From Comamonas sp. lk (GTDB lineage: Bacteria > Pseudomonadota > Gammaproteobacteria > Burkholderiales > Burkholderiaceae_C), in NCBI RefSeq assembly GCF_900564145.1, contig NZ_UOOB01000001.1:1463732-1527731 (forward strand): 64,000 nt of DNA, in the 5' to 3' direction. A model generated the notes under the pieces. That model did not search any database. It was given only the letters and a program-made list of their open reading frames with translations, and was not told the origin of the DNA. Of the stretch, positions 15,971 through 25,436 are shown in pieces. Made by a program: the position numbers and the translations under genes. Each line of letters begins with the position of its first letter. The stretch's first letter is position 1.

Positions 15971-16546
15971 TCAGACCTGCAGCGGGGCCGGGCCAGTGGC
16001 CGACTCGGCAGGCCGGATGGCGGCAATGCGCTGCACCACGCGGTCTGGCTGATGCAGCACGCCGTGCTCGTAGGCGGCCACCGTCCAGCCCTGGCAAACC
16101 TGCAGCAGCTCGCCTGGGGCCAGCAAAAAATCCGGGCGGCTGGGCTTGCCATAGGCTTCATTGCCCTGGGCAAAAGTCTCATACAGCAGAACGCCGCCGG
16201 GTTTGACGCTGGCCAGAATCAGGGGCCACAAAGGGCGCCAAAGATAGTTGGTGACCACCACCGCATCAAAGCTGCGTCCAGCCAGTGGCCAGGGACCGGC
16301 TTCAATGTCTGCTTCAATGGCGTCTGCAATATTTGCTACTGATTTAATAGCTTTATGTGATTGATCCACGCTGGTTACTGCATGATTTGATGCGTGAAAC
16401 AGCCGGGTGTGGCGGCCCAGGCCGCAGGCCAGATCCAGCACGGTGCCGCCGGGTCGCACAAGATGGGCAAAGCGGGTAATCCATTCGGAAGGTGCCTGGG
16501 CACCATGGGCGGCAGTGGCTGCAACAGCTGGATTGGGGCAAATCAT
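15971..16546 (-). CDS. class I SAM-dependent methyltransferase
   Basis: A 191-residue methyltransferase. The SAM-binding motif I (GTVLDLACGLGRHTRLF) is followed by an acidic residue strand (VTSVDQS), then DAVVVTNYLWRPLWPLI and LKPGG-like VKPGGVLLYETFAQGNEAYGKPSRPDFLLAPGELL. It resembles small stand-alone methyltransferases of the TehB/UbiE kind; substrate unknown. The ATG at 16546 starts the recognisable domain; longer forms would overlap the SDR gene. The coding sequence around 16325-16400 is unusually AT-rich and contains a mini-repeat-like segment. It is the last gene of a leftward group with the SDR, the small membrane protein and the MFS carrier. Confidence 0.85.
   Translation of the reverse strand: MICPNPAVAATAAHGAQAPSEWITRFAHLVRPGGTVLDLACGLGRHTRLFHASNHAVTSVDQSHKAIKSVANIADAIEADIEAGPWPLAGRSFDAVVVTNYLWRPLWPLILASVKPGGVLLYETFAQGNEAYGKPSRPDFLLAPGELLQVCQGWTVAAYEHGVLHQPDRVVQRIAAIRPAESATGPAPLQV
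16325..16352. repeat. mini-repeat-like AT-rich segment inside the methyltransferase gene
   Basis: GCTACTGATTTAATAGC has 4-bp inverted ends, and TTTAATAGCT is shared with the complement of the intergenic repeat at 43520-43554. In the gene it encodes part of a segment reading SHKAIKSVANIADAI, between SAM motif I and the acidic ADIEAGPWPL segment. Confidence 0.4.
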
Positions 16547-16590
16547 CTTGCCGAAAACTATAGCAGCGCCGCTTGGCCTCTGGCCATCGC

Positions 16591-17403
16591 TCAATGGGGT
16601 TTCACTTCGTCCTTGAGGGCTGCTAGCGCCATGTTCTCGACCAGTCCCGGCGCAATCAGCTTGAGCCAGCGGCCTAGCTTGCCCTTGCGGCTCATCACCA
16701 CTTCGCGCTGGCGGCGGTTCATGCCGCGAATGATGAGCTGCGCGCATTCGGCCACCGGCATGGCAGCGTCTTCCTTCAGACCGCTGACCCCTGCCGACTG
16801 GCCCTTGGCGTTGTAGCCGTGATAGCGGATGCGGGTATCGACCACGCCGGGGTAGGCCAGGGTCACGCTGACGCCAGAGGGTTTGAGTTCGGTGCGCAGG
16901 GCTTCAAAAAAGCCACCCATGGCAAATTTGCTCGCGCTGTAGGCCGTGCGTCCCGGTACGCCAATCAGCCCGGCCAGCGACGAGACGGCGACGATGCAGC
17001 CCCTGGAGGCCTTCAGATGCGGCAGCGCTGCGTGGGTGCACCACACGCAGCCCCAGAAATTGATGCGCATCAGCTGCTCATACCATGACAGGTGCTCGGC
17101 ATCGACTTCGCTCAACAGCGCATGGGCTGAGACGCCTGCGTTGTTGAGCAGGGCATCGAGGCCGCCAAAGCGCTGCACGGCCTGATTGATCAGGCTGCGG
17201 CACTGGGTTTCATCGGAGACATCGGTGGGTACGACCAACACCTGCGCTCCCGCAGCCTGGCATTGCCGGGCCACGGCCTGCAGATGCTCTTGATTGCGTG
17301 CCGCCAGCGTGATCTGCAGCTGTTCTTGGTGGGAGGCGGCCAGCTGGCGGGCCATTTCGGCGCCTATGCCGTCCGAGGCGCCGGTGATGATGATGCGGGG
17401 CAT
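16591..17403 (-). CDS. short-chain dehydrogenase/reductase (SDR)
   Basis: A 270-residue classical SDR oxidoreductase. It shows the cofactor motif TGASDGIGAEMA near the N-terminus, the NNAG motif (LLNNAGVS), and the Ser-Tyr-Lys catalytic set (VAVSSLAG, then AYSASKF). It lacks an Asp-rich NAD signature I can assign, so NAD versus NADP is open. A GTG two codons upstream is possible, but ATG 17403 has a GGGAG site at proper spacing. The C-terminal tail RKGKLGRWLKLIAPGLVENMALAAL is typical of membrane-associated SDRs of unknown substrate. Confidence 0.88.
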   Translation of the reverse strand: MPRIIITGASDGIGAEMARQLAASHQEQLQITLAARNQEHLQAVARQCQAAGAQVLVVPTDVSDETQCRSLINQAVQRFGGLDALLNNAGVSAHALLSEVDAEHLSWYEQLMRINFWGCVWCTHAALPHLKASRGCIVAVSSLAGLIGVPGRTAYSASKFAMGGFFEALRTELKPSGVSVTLAYPGVVDTRIRYHGYNAKGQSAGVSGLKEDAAMPVAECAQLIIRGMNRRQREVVMSRKGKLGRWLKLIAPGLVENMALAALKDEVKPH

Positions 17404-17445
17404 GAACACTCCCGGCCATGCCGCCTGGGCCGGATGACCAACGGC

Positions 17446-17592
17446 TTAAAAGCAGGCCCAAACCTGGTCCGCCAGTGTGACCATGAAATCCGCCCGGGTG
17501 TACAGGGCAAACACGGCCAGCAGTAAGGCAACAACGGCAGCCCAGATCAGCGCGCGCTGCCACCAAGCCAGTGAGCGTGGTTTGCCTTGCAT
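17446..17592 (-). CDS. 48-residue single-span membrane protein (short gene)
   Basis: A short reading frame starting ATGCAAGGCAAA directly after the MFS gene (stop-to-start gap of 3 bases) and ending TAA. The product has a basic start (MQGKPRSLAWWQR), one hydrophobic helix (about residues 14-31, ALIWAAVVALLLAVFALY) and a short tail with Trp and Cys. Position, strand and a well-formed transmembrane helix support translation, probably coupled to the carrier gene. It might be a small accessory subunit of the MFS transporter. No family is recognised. Confidence 0.6.
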   Translation of the reverse strand: MQGKPRSLAWWQRALIWAAVVALLLAVFALYTRADFMVTLADQVWACF

Positions 17593-17595
17593 GGC

Positions 17596-18822
17596 TCAGA
17601 CTCCCTGTGGGCGCGTGCCGCGTGCCACGGCTGTTTCGCGCACCGGCAGATTGACCAGGGCGGCAAAAATGCCCAGGGCAATGGACAGATACCAGACCAT
17701 GTTGTAGTTGCCGTTGAGGTCATACAGATAGCCGCCCAGCCACACGCCCATGAAGCTGCCGACCTGATGGCTGCAGAACACAAAGCCGCTGAGCATGGAC
17801 AAATGCTGCACGCCAAAGATCTGGGCCACGGTGGCATTGGTCAGCGGCACGGTGGACAGCCACAGAAAGCCCATGGCCGCCGAAAACGCATAGACCGACC
17901 ATGGCGACAGCGGAGCCAGCAAGAACAGCACGGTGACCACCGAGCGCAGGGCGTAAATGCCGGAGAGCAGATAGCGCTTGGGCATTTTCTGGCCCAGATT
18001 GCCGGCCAGATAGGTGCCAAAGATATTGAACAGACCGACCAGGGCCAGCGAGTAGCTGGCCACATGGGGGGCGATGCCGAAGTCCTTGAGATAGCTGGGC
18101 ATGTGCACGCCAATGAACATGACCTGAAAGCCGCAGACAAAGTAGCCGGCCGTAAGCAGCACAAAGCTGGGGTGGCTCCAGGCCTCCTTGAGGGCTTGCC
18201 CCACGGTCTGCTCGCGTACCGGCGGCTTGCCGCTGCTAAAGCCCGGCTCGCGCAGACCAAAGGCCAGAGCGACGATCAACAACGCGAAGGCGGCCAGAAT
18301 CAGCAAGGCATTGGACCAGTTGAAGGCGGAAATCAGTGCCCCTTCGACCGGCACCATGAAAAACTGGCCGAAGGAGCCCGCCGCTGCCGTGACCCCCATG
18401 GCCCAGCTGCGCCGCGTGGCCGGAATCTGGCGCCCCAGCACGCCAAAGATCACGGTATAGGTGGTGGCCGCTTGCGCTGCGCCAATCAGCACACCGGCCG
18501 TCAGCGTAAAAGCCAGGGTGGAGGGCGACAGCGCCATGCCCACCAGGCCCAGGGCATAAAGAATGGAGCCGCCGATCAGCACTTTGAATGCGCCCATTCG
18601 ATCGGCCAGCATGCCTACGAAAATACCCAGAATGCCCCAGGAAATATTCTGTACGGCAATGGCCAGGGAAAAGTTCTCGCGCGTCCAGCCCATCTCCTGC
18701 GTGATGGGCTGCAGCCACAGACCAAAGCCATGGCGTATGCCCATGGACAGGGTGACGATGGCGCCACCGCACAGAAGAATCTGTGCCATGGACAGCGGCT
18801 GTTGGTTGGTCTGGGTAGTCAT
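17596..18822 (-). CDS. MFS transporter (monocarboxylate/oxalate-formate-like)
   Basis: A 408-residue carrier with 12 hydrophobic segments. The loop between segments 2 and 3 reads GMLADRMGAFKVLIGG, the MFS A-motif, and the first helix region (LSMGIRHGFGLWLQPITQEMGW) is like the oxalate/formate and monocarboxylate carriers. Substrate cannot be assigned. Start 18822 begins the hydrophilic leader MTTQTNQQPLS; longer in-frame versions would run into the parE promoter region. First gene of a leftward group with the small membrane protein, SDR and methyltransferase. Confidence 0.88.
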   Translation of the reverse strand: MTTQTNQQPLSMAQILLCGGAIVTLSMGIRHGFGLWLQPITQEMGWTRENFSLAIAVQNISWGILGIFVGMLADRMGAFKVLIGGSILYALGLVGMALSPSTLAFTLTAGVLIGAAQAATTYTVIFGVLGRQIPATRRSWAMGVTAAAGSFGQFFMVPVEGALISAFNWSNALLILAAFALLIVALAFGLREPGFSSGKPPVREQTVGQALKEAWSHPSFVLLTAGYFVCGFQVMFIGVHMPSYLKDFGIAPHVASYSLALVGLFNIFGTYLAGNLGQKMPKRYLLSGIYALRSVVTVLFLLAPLSPWSVYAFSAAMGFLWLSTVPLTNATVAQIFGVQHLSMLSGFVFCSHQVGSFMGVWLGGYLYDLNGNYNMVWYLSIALGIFAALVNLPVRETAVARGTRPQGV

Positions 18823-19024
18823 GGCGTGGCGCAAAACGTTCGGATCGGTATGCGACTTTAACGAAACCCGCTGTGCTGCGCTGGCTGCTGCCGTCGCGTG
18901 CGCGGCACTCTCTGTTGCCCGAAAACGTGATCCGACCCTGCCCAAGACAGCCGATCCGGCTTGTGCGAGAGTATTGGGAAGTAAACAACTGTGAATTTAT
19001 CCAGCGTCAATCTGGAGAGGCCAC

Positions 19025-19030
19025 TACAAT
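19025..19030 (+). promoter_or_regulatory. possible -10 element close to the parE start
   Basis: TACAAT lies only 8 bases before the ATG chosen for parE, so a transcript from it would be nearly leaderless. The -35 region is weak. The alternative is a GTG start at 18991 with an undetected upstream promoter. Confidence 0.3.
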
Positions 19031-19038
19031 TCGCCCCC

Positions 19039-21021
19039 ATGGCAGCTAAACCTTCCTCTTCTACCGCTAGCGAATATTCCGAAGGCTCGATCCGCGTTCT
19101 CAAGGGTCTGGAGCCAGTCAAGCAGCGTCCCGGCATGTATACGCGTACCGACAACCCCCTGCACGTGCTGCAGGAGGTGATAGATAACGCGGCCGATGAA
19201 GCGCTTGCCGGTTATGGCAAGAAAATCAAATTCACCATCCACGCCGACGGCTCCTTCAGCGTGGAAGACGATGGCCGCGGCATTCCCTTTGGCCTGCACC
19301 CCGAAGAAAAAGCACCGGTGGTGGAGCTGGTCTTCACCCGCCTGCATGCCGGCGGCAAGTTCGACAAAGGCAATGGCGGCGCGTACAGCTTCTCGGGCGG
19401 CTTGCACGGCGTGGGCGTGTCCGTGACCAATGCGCTGGCCACCCGGCTGGAGGTGCAGGTGTACCGTGACGGCCAGCAGGCCACGCTGGCTTTTTCGGGC
19501 GGCGATGTGGTCGAGCCTTTGAAGGTGCGTCCGCTGGAGTCCGGTGAGCGCAAGCACGGCACCACGGTGCGTGTCTGGCCCGATGCCAAGTACTTTGAAT
19601 CGGCAGCCCTGCCAGCCGGTGAGCTGATGCACTTGCTGCGCAGCAAGGCCGTGCTCATGCCGGGCGTCTCGGTCTCGCTCAGCAACGAGAAAACCCGGGA
19701 TAACCAGGTCTGGCTTTTCAAGGGCGGGCTGCGCGACTATCTGCAGCAAAGCCTGCATGGCGAGCCTGTGATTCCCCTGTTCGAAGGCGAGGGCTTTGCC
19801 GACCGCAATCACGACAGCTTTGCCGAGGGCGAAGGCGCGGCTTGGTGCGTGGCGTTTACTGAAGACGGTGCGCCGCTGCGCGAAAGCTATGTGAACCTGA
19901 TCCCCACCACGGCGGGTGGCACCCATGACAGCGGCCTGCGTGACGGTCTGTTTCAGGCGGTCAAGGCCTTCATCGACATGCACTCGCTGCTGCCCAAGGG
20001 CGTCAAGCTCATGCCGGACGATGTGTTTGCCCGTGCCAGCTATGTGCTCAATGCCAAGGTGCTGGACCCGCAGTTTCAAGGCCAGATCAAGGAGCGCCTG
20101 AACTCGCGCGATGCCGTGCGTCTAGTCTCAGGCTTTGTGCGCCCGGTGCTGGAGCTGTGGCTCAACGAGCATGTGGACTGGGGCAAGAAGCTGGCCGAGC
20201 TGGCCATCAAGGCTGCGCAAACCCGCCAGAAAGCGGGCCAGAAGGTGGAAAAGCGCAAGGGTAGCGGCGTGGCCGTGTTGCCCGGCAAGCTGACCGACTG
20301 CGAAAGCCGCGACCTCTTGGTCAACGAAGTGTTCCTGGTCGAAGGCGACTCGGCCGGCGGCAGTGCCAAGATGGGGCGCAACAAGGAAACCCAGGCGGTG
20401 CTGCCCTTGCGCGGCAAGGTGCTCAACACCTGGGAGGTGGATCGCGATCGGCTGTTTGCCAACAACGAAATCCACGATATCTCGGTCGCCATAGGCGTGG
20501 ACCCGCACGGCCCCAATGACGAGCCGGATTTGTCCGGCCTGCGCTACGGCAAGGTCTGTATCCTGTCGGACGCGGACGTGGACGGCTCTCACATCCAGGT
20601 GCTGCTGCTGACCCTGTTTTTCAAGCACTTTCCCAAGCTCATCGAGGCGGGTCATATCCACGTAGCCTTGCCGCCGCTGTTTCGTGTGGATGTGCCTGCG
20701 CGCGGCAAGAAGCCGGCCATCAAGGTCTATGCACTGGATGCAGGCGAGCTCGATGCCATCATGGAGAAATGTGCCAAGGATGGCGTGCCGCGCGAGAAGT
20801 GTCAGGTCAGCCGTTTCAAGGGCCTGGGCGAGATGAATGCAGAGCAGCTGTGGGAAACCACGCTCAACCCCGATACGCGCCGCCTGTTGCCGGTGCAGTT
20901 CATGAATCTGGACTTCGCACAGTGCGAACAGGTCGTGACCAAGCTCATGGGCAAAGGCGAAGCCGCTGCCCGTCGTGAGCTCATGGAGTTGCATGGCGAT
21001 GCCGTGGAGCTTGATATCTGA
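19039..21021 (+). CDS. parE: DNA topoisomerase IV subunit B
   Basis: A 660-residue ATPase subunit of topoisomerase IV, which unlinks daughter chromosomes. The GHKL ATP site is seen as E46/N50 (QEVIDNAADEAL), DDGRGIPFG (78-84) and GGLHGVGVSV. The Toprim metal site appears as EGDSAGGSA and DADVDGSHI. Size and the lack of the long GyrB insert mark it as ParE, and parC is two genes downstream. Start 19039 was chosen as the usual N-terminus; a GTG 48 bases earlier is in frame. GGAGAGG is 20 bases upstream of the ATG, too far for a standard ribosome binding site. Confidence 0.95.
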   Translation: MAAKPSSSTASEYSEGSIRVLKGLEPVKQRPGMYTRTDNPLHVLQEVIDNAADEALAGYGKKIKFTIHADGSFSVEDDGRGIPFGLHPEEKAPVVELVFTRLHAGGKFDKGNGGAYSFSGGLHGVGVSVTNALATRLEVQVYRDGQQATLAFSGGDVVEPLKVRPLESGERKHGTTVRVWPDAKYFESAALPAGELMHLLRSKAVLMPGVSVSLSNEKTRDNQVWLFKGGLRDYLQQSLHGEPVIPLFEGEGFADRNHDSFAEGEGAAWCVAFTEDGAPLRESYVNLIPTTAGGTHDSGLRDGLFQAVKAFIDMHSLLPKGVKLMPDDVFARASYVLNAKVLDPQFQGQIKERLNSRDAVRLVSGFVRPVLELWLNEHVDWGKKLAELAIKAAQTRQKAGQKVEKRKGSGVAVLPGKLTDCESRDLLVNEVFLVEGDSAGGSAKMGRNKETQAVLPLRGKVLNTWEVDRDRLFANNEIHDISVAIGVDPHGPNDEPDLSGLRYGKVCILSDADVDGSHIQVLLLTLFFKHFPKLIEAGHIHVALPPLFRVDVPARGKKPAIKVYALDAGELDAIMEKCAKDGVPREKCQVSRFKGLGEMNAEQLWETTLNPDTRRLLPVQFMNLDFAQCEQVVTKLMGKGEAAARRELMELHGDAVELDI

Positions 21022-21085
21022 TAGCGGGATCCCCGGGGTTGGCGACAGTCGCCAGCCCGGGCCTCAGGTTTACAGGAGTTCAATC

Positions 21086-21916
21086 ATGCAGACCCTGTTG
21101 AAAATATGGCCAGCCGCCTACTCCGGCCTTCGCGGGTGGGTACGTGGCACTGCGTTCAAGCTGACGCTGGCTGCCACGGCCTTGGGTGGTGCATCGCTGG
21201 CCCATGCCGATCTATGGGCTTATGTGGACGAGTTCGGCATCACCCACTTCGCTTCAGCGGCTCTGGATGAGCGCTACCAGCCTTATTTCAAGGGCTGGGT
21301 TTATGACAGTAGCGGGCAAACCATGAAGCCCGGGTTTGATCTCGGGGCAGTCGACCCGCAGGAGAGCACGCGAACGCCAAGTTTTTTTGATGGCTTGCCG
21401 CGCTACAAGAGCGTGCGGCCTCATCTGCAAAAAGCCGCCGAGAAAACCGGAGTGGATTACGACTTGATCAAAGCCGTGATCGCCGTGGAATCGGGCTTCA
21501 ACACCGGCGCTGTTTCGCCCAAGGGTGCCGTGGGTTTGATGCAGCTGATGCCGGCCACGGCCGAACGCTTTGGCGTCAGCTCCAGCGCCAAGCTGAGCGT
21601 GCAGCAAAAGCTGGTCGATCCTGCCGTCAATGTGCCCGCCGGGGCCCGTTATCTCAGCTACTTGATGAGCTTGTTTCCGGGGCGACTGGATCTGGTGCTG
21701 GCGGCCTATAACGCGGGCGAAGGAGCGGTAAAAAAGGCCGGTCAGGCCATTCCTCCTTATCCCGAGACCCGCAATTACGTCAAGGCCGTCACCGGAATTT
21801 ACGAGCAGCTGCAATCGGGCCAGTCTCGGTCCACGCTTCGCGCCAAATCCGATGCCGAGTTCGAGGGCTTTGTCTACGGCCGTGTGAGCATGACCTTGCC
21901 TGGCAAGGTCGACTGA
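21086..21916 (+). CDS. lytic transglycosylase (SLT domain) with DUF4124-like N-terminus
   Basis: A 276-residue exported murein transglycosylase. A signal peptide of about 42 residues ends ASLAHADL, followed by a DUF4124-like segment (LWAYVDEFGITHFASAALDERYQPYF). The SLT domain (about 125-250) has the catalytic Glu in AVIAVESGFNTGAVSPKGAVGLMQLMPATAERFGV and the AAYNAGEGAVKKAGQAIPPYPETRNYV motif. CAGGAG at 21073-21078 supports the start. It sits between parE and parC and is probably co-transcribed with them, tying cell-wall cleavage and chromosome unlinking to the same unit. Confidence 0.92.
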   Translation: MQTLLKIWPAAYSGLRGWVRGTAFKLTLAATALGGASLAHADLWAYVDEFGITHFASAALDERYQPYFKGWVYDSSGQTMKPGFDLGAVDPQESTRTPSFFDGLPRYKSVRPHLQKAAEKTGVDYDLIKAVIAVESGFNTGAVSPKGAVGLMQLMPATAERFGVSSSAKLSVQQKLVDPAVNVPAGARYLSYLMSLFPGRLDLVLAAYNAGEGAVKKAGQAIPPYPETRNYVKAVTGIYEQLQSGQSRSTLRAKSDAEFEGFVYGRVSMTLPGKVD

Positions 21917-22035
21917 GGCGGGCGCTTCATCATGGGGTGCATGGCTGGGATGGGCCATGCCGGTGCGCGGGGTTGAGCCAACGGGGGTGTTGAGCTTGCC
22001 CTGCATAACAAGAATTTGAATTCAGCAGTTTTTTC

Positions 22036-24426
22036 ATGAGCGATCAGAGCACTTTGGATTTGGCCGAGCAGGCCGCAGGCGACGCATTGGATCTGGGGCA
22101 ATATGCCCAGCGCGCCTATCTTGAATATGCGCTGTCGGTGGTCAAGGGCCGCGCCCTTCCCGATGTCAGCGATGGCTTGAAGCCCGTGCAGCGCCGTATT
22201 TTGTACGCCATGGACCGCATGGGCCTGTCCTATGGCGGGCCTACCGGCAACACGGCGGCCAGACCCGTCAAGAGTGCCCGCGTGGTGGGTGATGTGCTGG
22301 GTCGCTTTCACCCGCATGGCGATCAGTCGGCCTATGACGCTCTGGTGCGCATGGCGCAGGACTTCAATCAGCGCTACCCGTTGGTCGACGGCCAGGGCAA
22401 CTTCGGCAGCCGTGACGGCGATGGCGCAGCCGCCATGCGTTACACCGAAGCGCGTCTGTCCAAGATCACCGGCCTGCTGCTCGATGAAATCGATATGGGC
22501 ACGGTGGACTTTGTGCCCAATTACGACGGCAGCACCGAAGAGCCCAAGCAGCTGCCGGCCCGCCTGCCGTTTGCTTTGCTCAATGGCGCCAGTGGCATTG
22601 CCGTGGGCATGGCCACCGAAATCCCCAGCCATAACCTGCGCGAAGTGGCTGGCGCCTGCGTGGCCTTGATCAAGAAACCGGGCTTGCCGGATGCGGAACT
22701 CAATGAAATGATTCCAGGCCCCGACTATCCGGGTGGAGGCCAGATCATCAGCAGCAGCCACGATATTGCCGAGGCCTACCGCACCGGTCGCGGCAGCCTC
22801 AAGGTGCGCGCGCGCTGGAAAATCGAGGAGCTGGCACGCGGCCAGTGGCAGATGGTGGTGACGGAGCTGCCGCCCGGCGTTTCGGCCCAGAAGGTGCTCG
22901 AAGAGATCGAGGACATTACCAACCCCAAGGTCAAGACCGGCAAGAAAACGCTCACACAGGATCAGACCCAGCTCAAGGCCAGCATGCTGGCGGTGCTTGA
23001 CGGCGTGCGCGACGAATCGAGCAAGGATTCGCCGGTGCGCATCGTGTTCGAGCCCAAGACGGGCAAGATTCCGCAATCGGAGCTGATCACGGCGCTGCTG
23101 GCTCACACCAGCCTGGAGTCGTCCAGCTCCATCAATCTGACCAGCATCGGTCTTGATGGGCGGCCAGTGCAAAAGTCGCTGCGCCAGATGCTGGAAGAGT
23201 GGATTGCCTTCCGCTTCCAGACGGTGACGCGCCGCAGCCAGCACCGCCTGAACAAGGTGCTGGACCGGATTCATATTCTGGAAGGCCGTCAGGCGGTTCT
23301 GCTCAATATCGACAAGGTCATTGCCATCATCCGCGCCAGCGATGAGCCCAAGCAGGCCTTGATTGATGAGTTCCATCTCTCCGACCGCCAGGCCGAGGAC
23401 ATTCTTGAAATCCGACTGCGCCAGCTGGCACGGCTGGAAGCCATCAAGATCGAGCAGGAGCTCAAGGAGCTGCGCACCGAGCAAGGCAAGCTGGAAGACA
23501 TTCTGGGCAGCGAAACCACTTTGCGCCGCCTGATCTGCAAGGAAATCGAGGCCGATACCAAGACCTTTGGCGACGAGCGCCGCACCCTGATCCAGGAAGA
23601 AAAAAAGGTGGTGGCCGAAGTCAAGGTGGTGGACGAACCGACCACCGTCATCATCTCCGACAAGGGCTGGATACGCACGCGCAACGGCCATGGCGTGGAG
23701 GCGGAGACACTGAGCTTCAAGGCCGGCGACAGCCTGCACGGCACGTTCGAATGCCGCACGGTGGATCAGCTCATCGCCTTTGGCAGCAACGGCCGGGTCT
23801 ACTCTGTGCCGGTCTCTGCCCTGCCCGGCGGGCGTGGCGACGGTCAGCCGGTGACCACGCTGATCGAGCTGGAGGCGGGCACGCAGCTGCTGTATTACTT
23901 TGCCGGGGCGGAAAGCACGCAGCAGCTGCTGTCCGGCTCGGGCGGTTACGGCTTTACGGCGACCGTGGGCGACATGATTTCGCGCCAGAAGGCGGGCAAG
24001 GCTTTTGTCTCGCTGGGCGAGGGTGAGACGCTGTGCGCGCCATCGGTGGTGCATGGCGTTCCCATGAATGCGCGCGCCGAGCATGTGCCTGGCGGCGAGC
24101 AGGGCGCGGGTCTGCTGGCACCTGCCAGCCATGTGATCTGTGCTTCGGTGGGCGGTCGCATTCTGACTTTCGAGATCAGCGAGCTCAAAGCCATGCCCAA
24201 GGGCGGACGGGGCCTGATGCTGCTGGGTCTGGAAGACAAGGACACGCTGGCCGGTGCTGCAGCTTATACCCGCAGCATCCGCCTTGACGGCATTGGCCGT
24301 GGCGGCAAGGTGCGCAGCGAGTCGCTGGAGATCCGCAGCCTCAACAACGCCCGTGGCACGCGCGGCCGCAAGGGCAAGGCGGCGGACCTGGGCTTCAAGC
24401 CCCAGACGGTAACCCGCGTGGAATAA
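22036..24426 (+). CDS. parC: DNA topoisomerase IV subunit A
   Basis: A 796-residue DNA-cleaving subunit. Catalytic Y136 ([10 protein letters not shown]), the preceding R135 and the conserved FHPHGD block (91-96) are present. The GXGGG-type coiled-coil gate and the C-terminal beta-pinwheel (from about 500, beginning [23 protein letters not shown]) are complete. In the quinolone-determining region the residue matching E. coli Ser80 is Gln (Q97) and that matching Glu84 is Asp (D101). The gene starts 120 bases after the transglycosylase gene and ends in a strong terminator. Confidence 0.95.
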   Translation: MSDQSTLDLAEQAAGDALDLGQYAQRAYLEYALSVVKGRALPDVSDGLKPVQRRILYAMDRMGLSYGGPTGNTAARPVKSARVVGDVLGRFHPHGDQSAYDALVRMAQDFNQRYPLVDGQGNFGSRDGDGAAAMRYTEARLSKITGLLLDEIDMGTVDFVPNYDGSTEEPKQLPARLPFALLNGASGIAVGMATEIPSHNLREVAGACVALIKKPGLPDAELNEMIPGPDYPGGGQIISSSHDIAEAYRTGRGSLKVRARWKIEELARGQWQMVVTELPPGVSAQKVLEEIEDITNPKVKTGKKTLTQDQTQLKASMLAVLDGVRDESSKDSPVRIVFEPKTGKIPQSELITALLAHTSLESSSSINLTSIGLDGRPVQKSLRQMLEEWIAFRFQTVTRRSQHRLNKVLDRIHILEGRQAVLLNIDKVIAIIRASDEPKQALIDEFHLSDRQAEDILEIRLRQLARLEAIKIEQELKELRTEQGKLEDILGSETTLRRLICKEIEADTKTFGDERRTLIQEEKKVVAEVKVVDEPTTVIISDKGWIRTRNGHGVEAETLSFKAGDSLHGTFECRTVDQLIAFGSNGRVYSVPVSALPGGRGDGQPVTTLIELEAGTQLLYYFAGAESTQQLLSGSGGYGFTATVGDMISRQKAGKAFVSLGEGETLCAPSVVHGVPMNARAEHVPGGEQGAGLLAPASHVICASVGGRILTFEISELKAMPKGGRGLMLLGLEDKDTLAGAAAYTRSIRLDGIGRGGKVRSESLEIRSLNNARGTRGRKGKAADLGFKPQTVTRVE

Positions 24427-24455
24427 GCCGGCGCTGCTGCAGGTGCCAAAAAACC

Positions 24456-24487
24456 AAAGCCGTACTTTGATGAAGTACGGCTTTTTT
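24456..24487. terminator. intrinsic terminator of parC
   Basis: AAAGCCGTACTT (24456-24467) pairs with AAGTACGGCTTT (24473-24484), 5-base loop, followed by a T run. An A run on the left lets it also serve the leftward pdxY message. Confidence 0.93.
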
Positions 24488-24522
24488 CATAGCGGCTTGC
24501 GCTTTTTAATCAATGGCTAGCA
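24486..24522. repeat. Comamonadaceae-type intergenic mini-repeat, copy 2 (inverted)
   Basis: Reads TTCATAGCGGCTTGCG, then an AT-rich tract and GGCTAGCA. The 16-base start is repeated exactly at 50959-50974. Its complement aligns with the AAGCGCAAG..GCTAT part of copy 1. Confidence 0.6.
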
Positions 24523-24554
24523 GCAGTTTTGGTGCATGAAAAATGCAGAAAAAA

Positions 24555-25436
24555 TCATAGCAAAACCGACCGTGCGCTAAAGATCTGCGTGGGTTGCCGG
24601 ATCTGGGCCTGGCAGGCGACCAGCGGCAGATCGCGCTGGCCGGACTCGGTGTTGGCTACCAGGGCATACAGTGTGCTGACGGCCTTGGCGACAGCCTCAG
24701 GTGCGGCATCACCCTGGATCAGATGGCCTAGCAACACGGCAGAAAACACATCGCCCATGCCATTGGGCAGGGGCTGTAAATCCACAAACGGGGTCTCGAC
24801 CAGCCAGGCCTCGCGAGCGGTCACGGCCAGCGTGGCCAGACGCTCGGAGGGAAGATCTTCGGTGCGAAGACTGGTGATGGCTATCAAGGCCGACGGATGC
24901 TGGTGCATATGGGGCAGCATGCCGCGTGCGGCCTCAATGGCTGCCGCCACGCTGGTCAGCGGCTTGCCGCCGCACAGCAGCTCGAACTCATAGTGGTTGG
25001 GCGTAATCACGCTGGCCTGGGACAGCGCCCGCTTGCGCAGGAACTCCGGAATGCCGGGGCGCACGAAGAGGCCACGCCCCACGTCGCCCATTACCGGGTC
25101 GCACAGATAGTGCGCTGCCGGCTGGGTGGCACGCACTTCCTGCACGGCGGCCAGGATGGCTTCGCCCACACCGGCATCGCCCAGATAGCCCGAGAGCACG
25201 GCCACGCAGCGCGACAGCACGCCACGCGCGCGCAGGCCGTCCAGCACGTCGCCGATATGCGCAGGCGTGAACACCTGGCCTTTGAACTCGCCATAGCCCG
25301 TGTGGTTGGAGAACTGCACGGTATGCACGGCTACCGGCTCTATGCCCAGCAGCTGCAGCGGCAGCATGGCCGCGTCGTTACCCACATGGCCGTAAGCCAC
25401 ATGCGATTGAATGGAGAGAACTAAAGGTGTGGACAT
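24555..25436 (-). CDS. pdxY: pyridoxal kinase PdxY
   Basis: A 293-residue ribokinase-like kinase that phosphorylates pyridoxal in the vitamin B6 salvage pathway. Features: [46 protein letters not shown] at the N-terminus, [27 protein letters not shown], and the catalytic/ATP motif [17 protein letters not shown]. Spacing and motifs fit PdxY rather than PdxK. It follows the RidA-like gene on the same strand with a 90-base gap; the two may be linked through PLP-derived reactive enamines, which RidA detoxifies (inference). Confidence 0.94.
   Translation of the reverse strand: MSTPLVLSIQSHVAYGHVGNDAAMLPLQLLGIEPVAVHTVQFSNHTGYGEFKGQVFTPAHIGDVLDGLRARGVLSRCVAVLSGYLGDAGVGEAILAAVQEVRATQPAAHYLCDPVMGDVGRGLFVRPGIPEFLRKRALSQASVITPNHYEFELLCGGKPLTSVAAAIEAARGMLPHMHQHPSALIAITSLRTEDLPSERLATLAVTAREAWLVETPFVDLQPLPNGMGDVFSAVLLGHLIQGDAAPEAVAKAVSTLYALVANTESGQRDLPLVACQAQIRQPTQIFSARSVLL

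Noticed and set aside
21874..24132. Long open frame (about 750 codons) on the opposite strand of parC
   Set aside because: It mirrors parC in a GC-rich genome, has no start signal and its translation is Gly/His/Ala/Gln-rich without any recognisable domain. parC in the other direction is a complete well-known protein.
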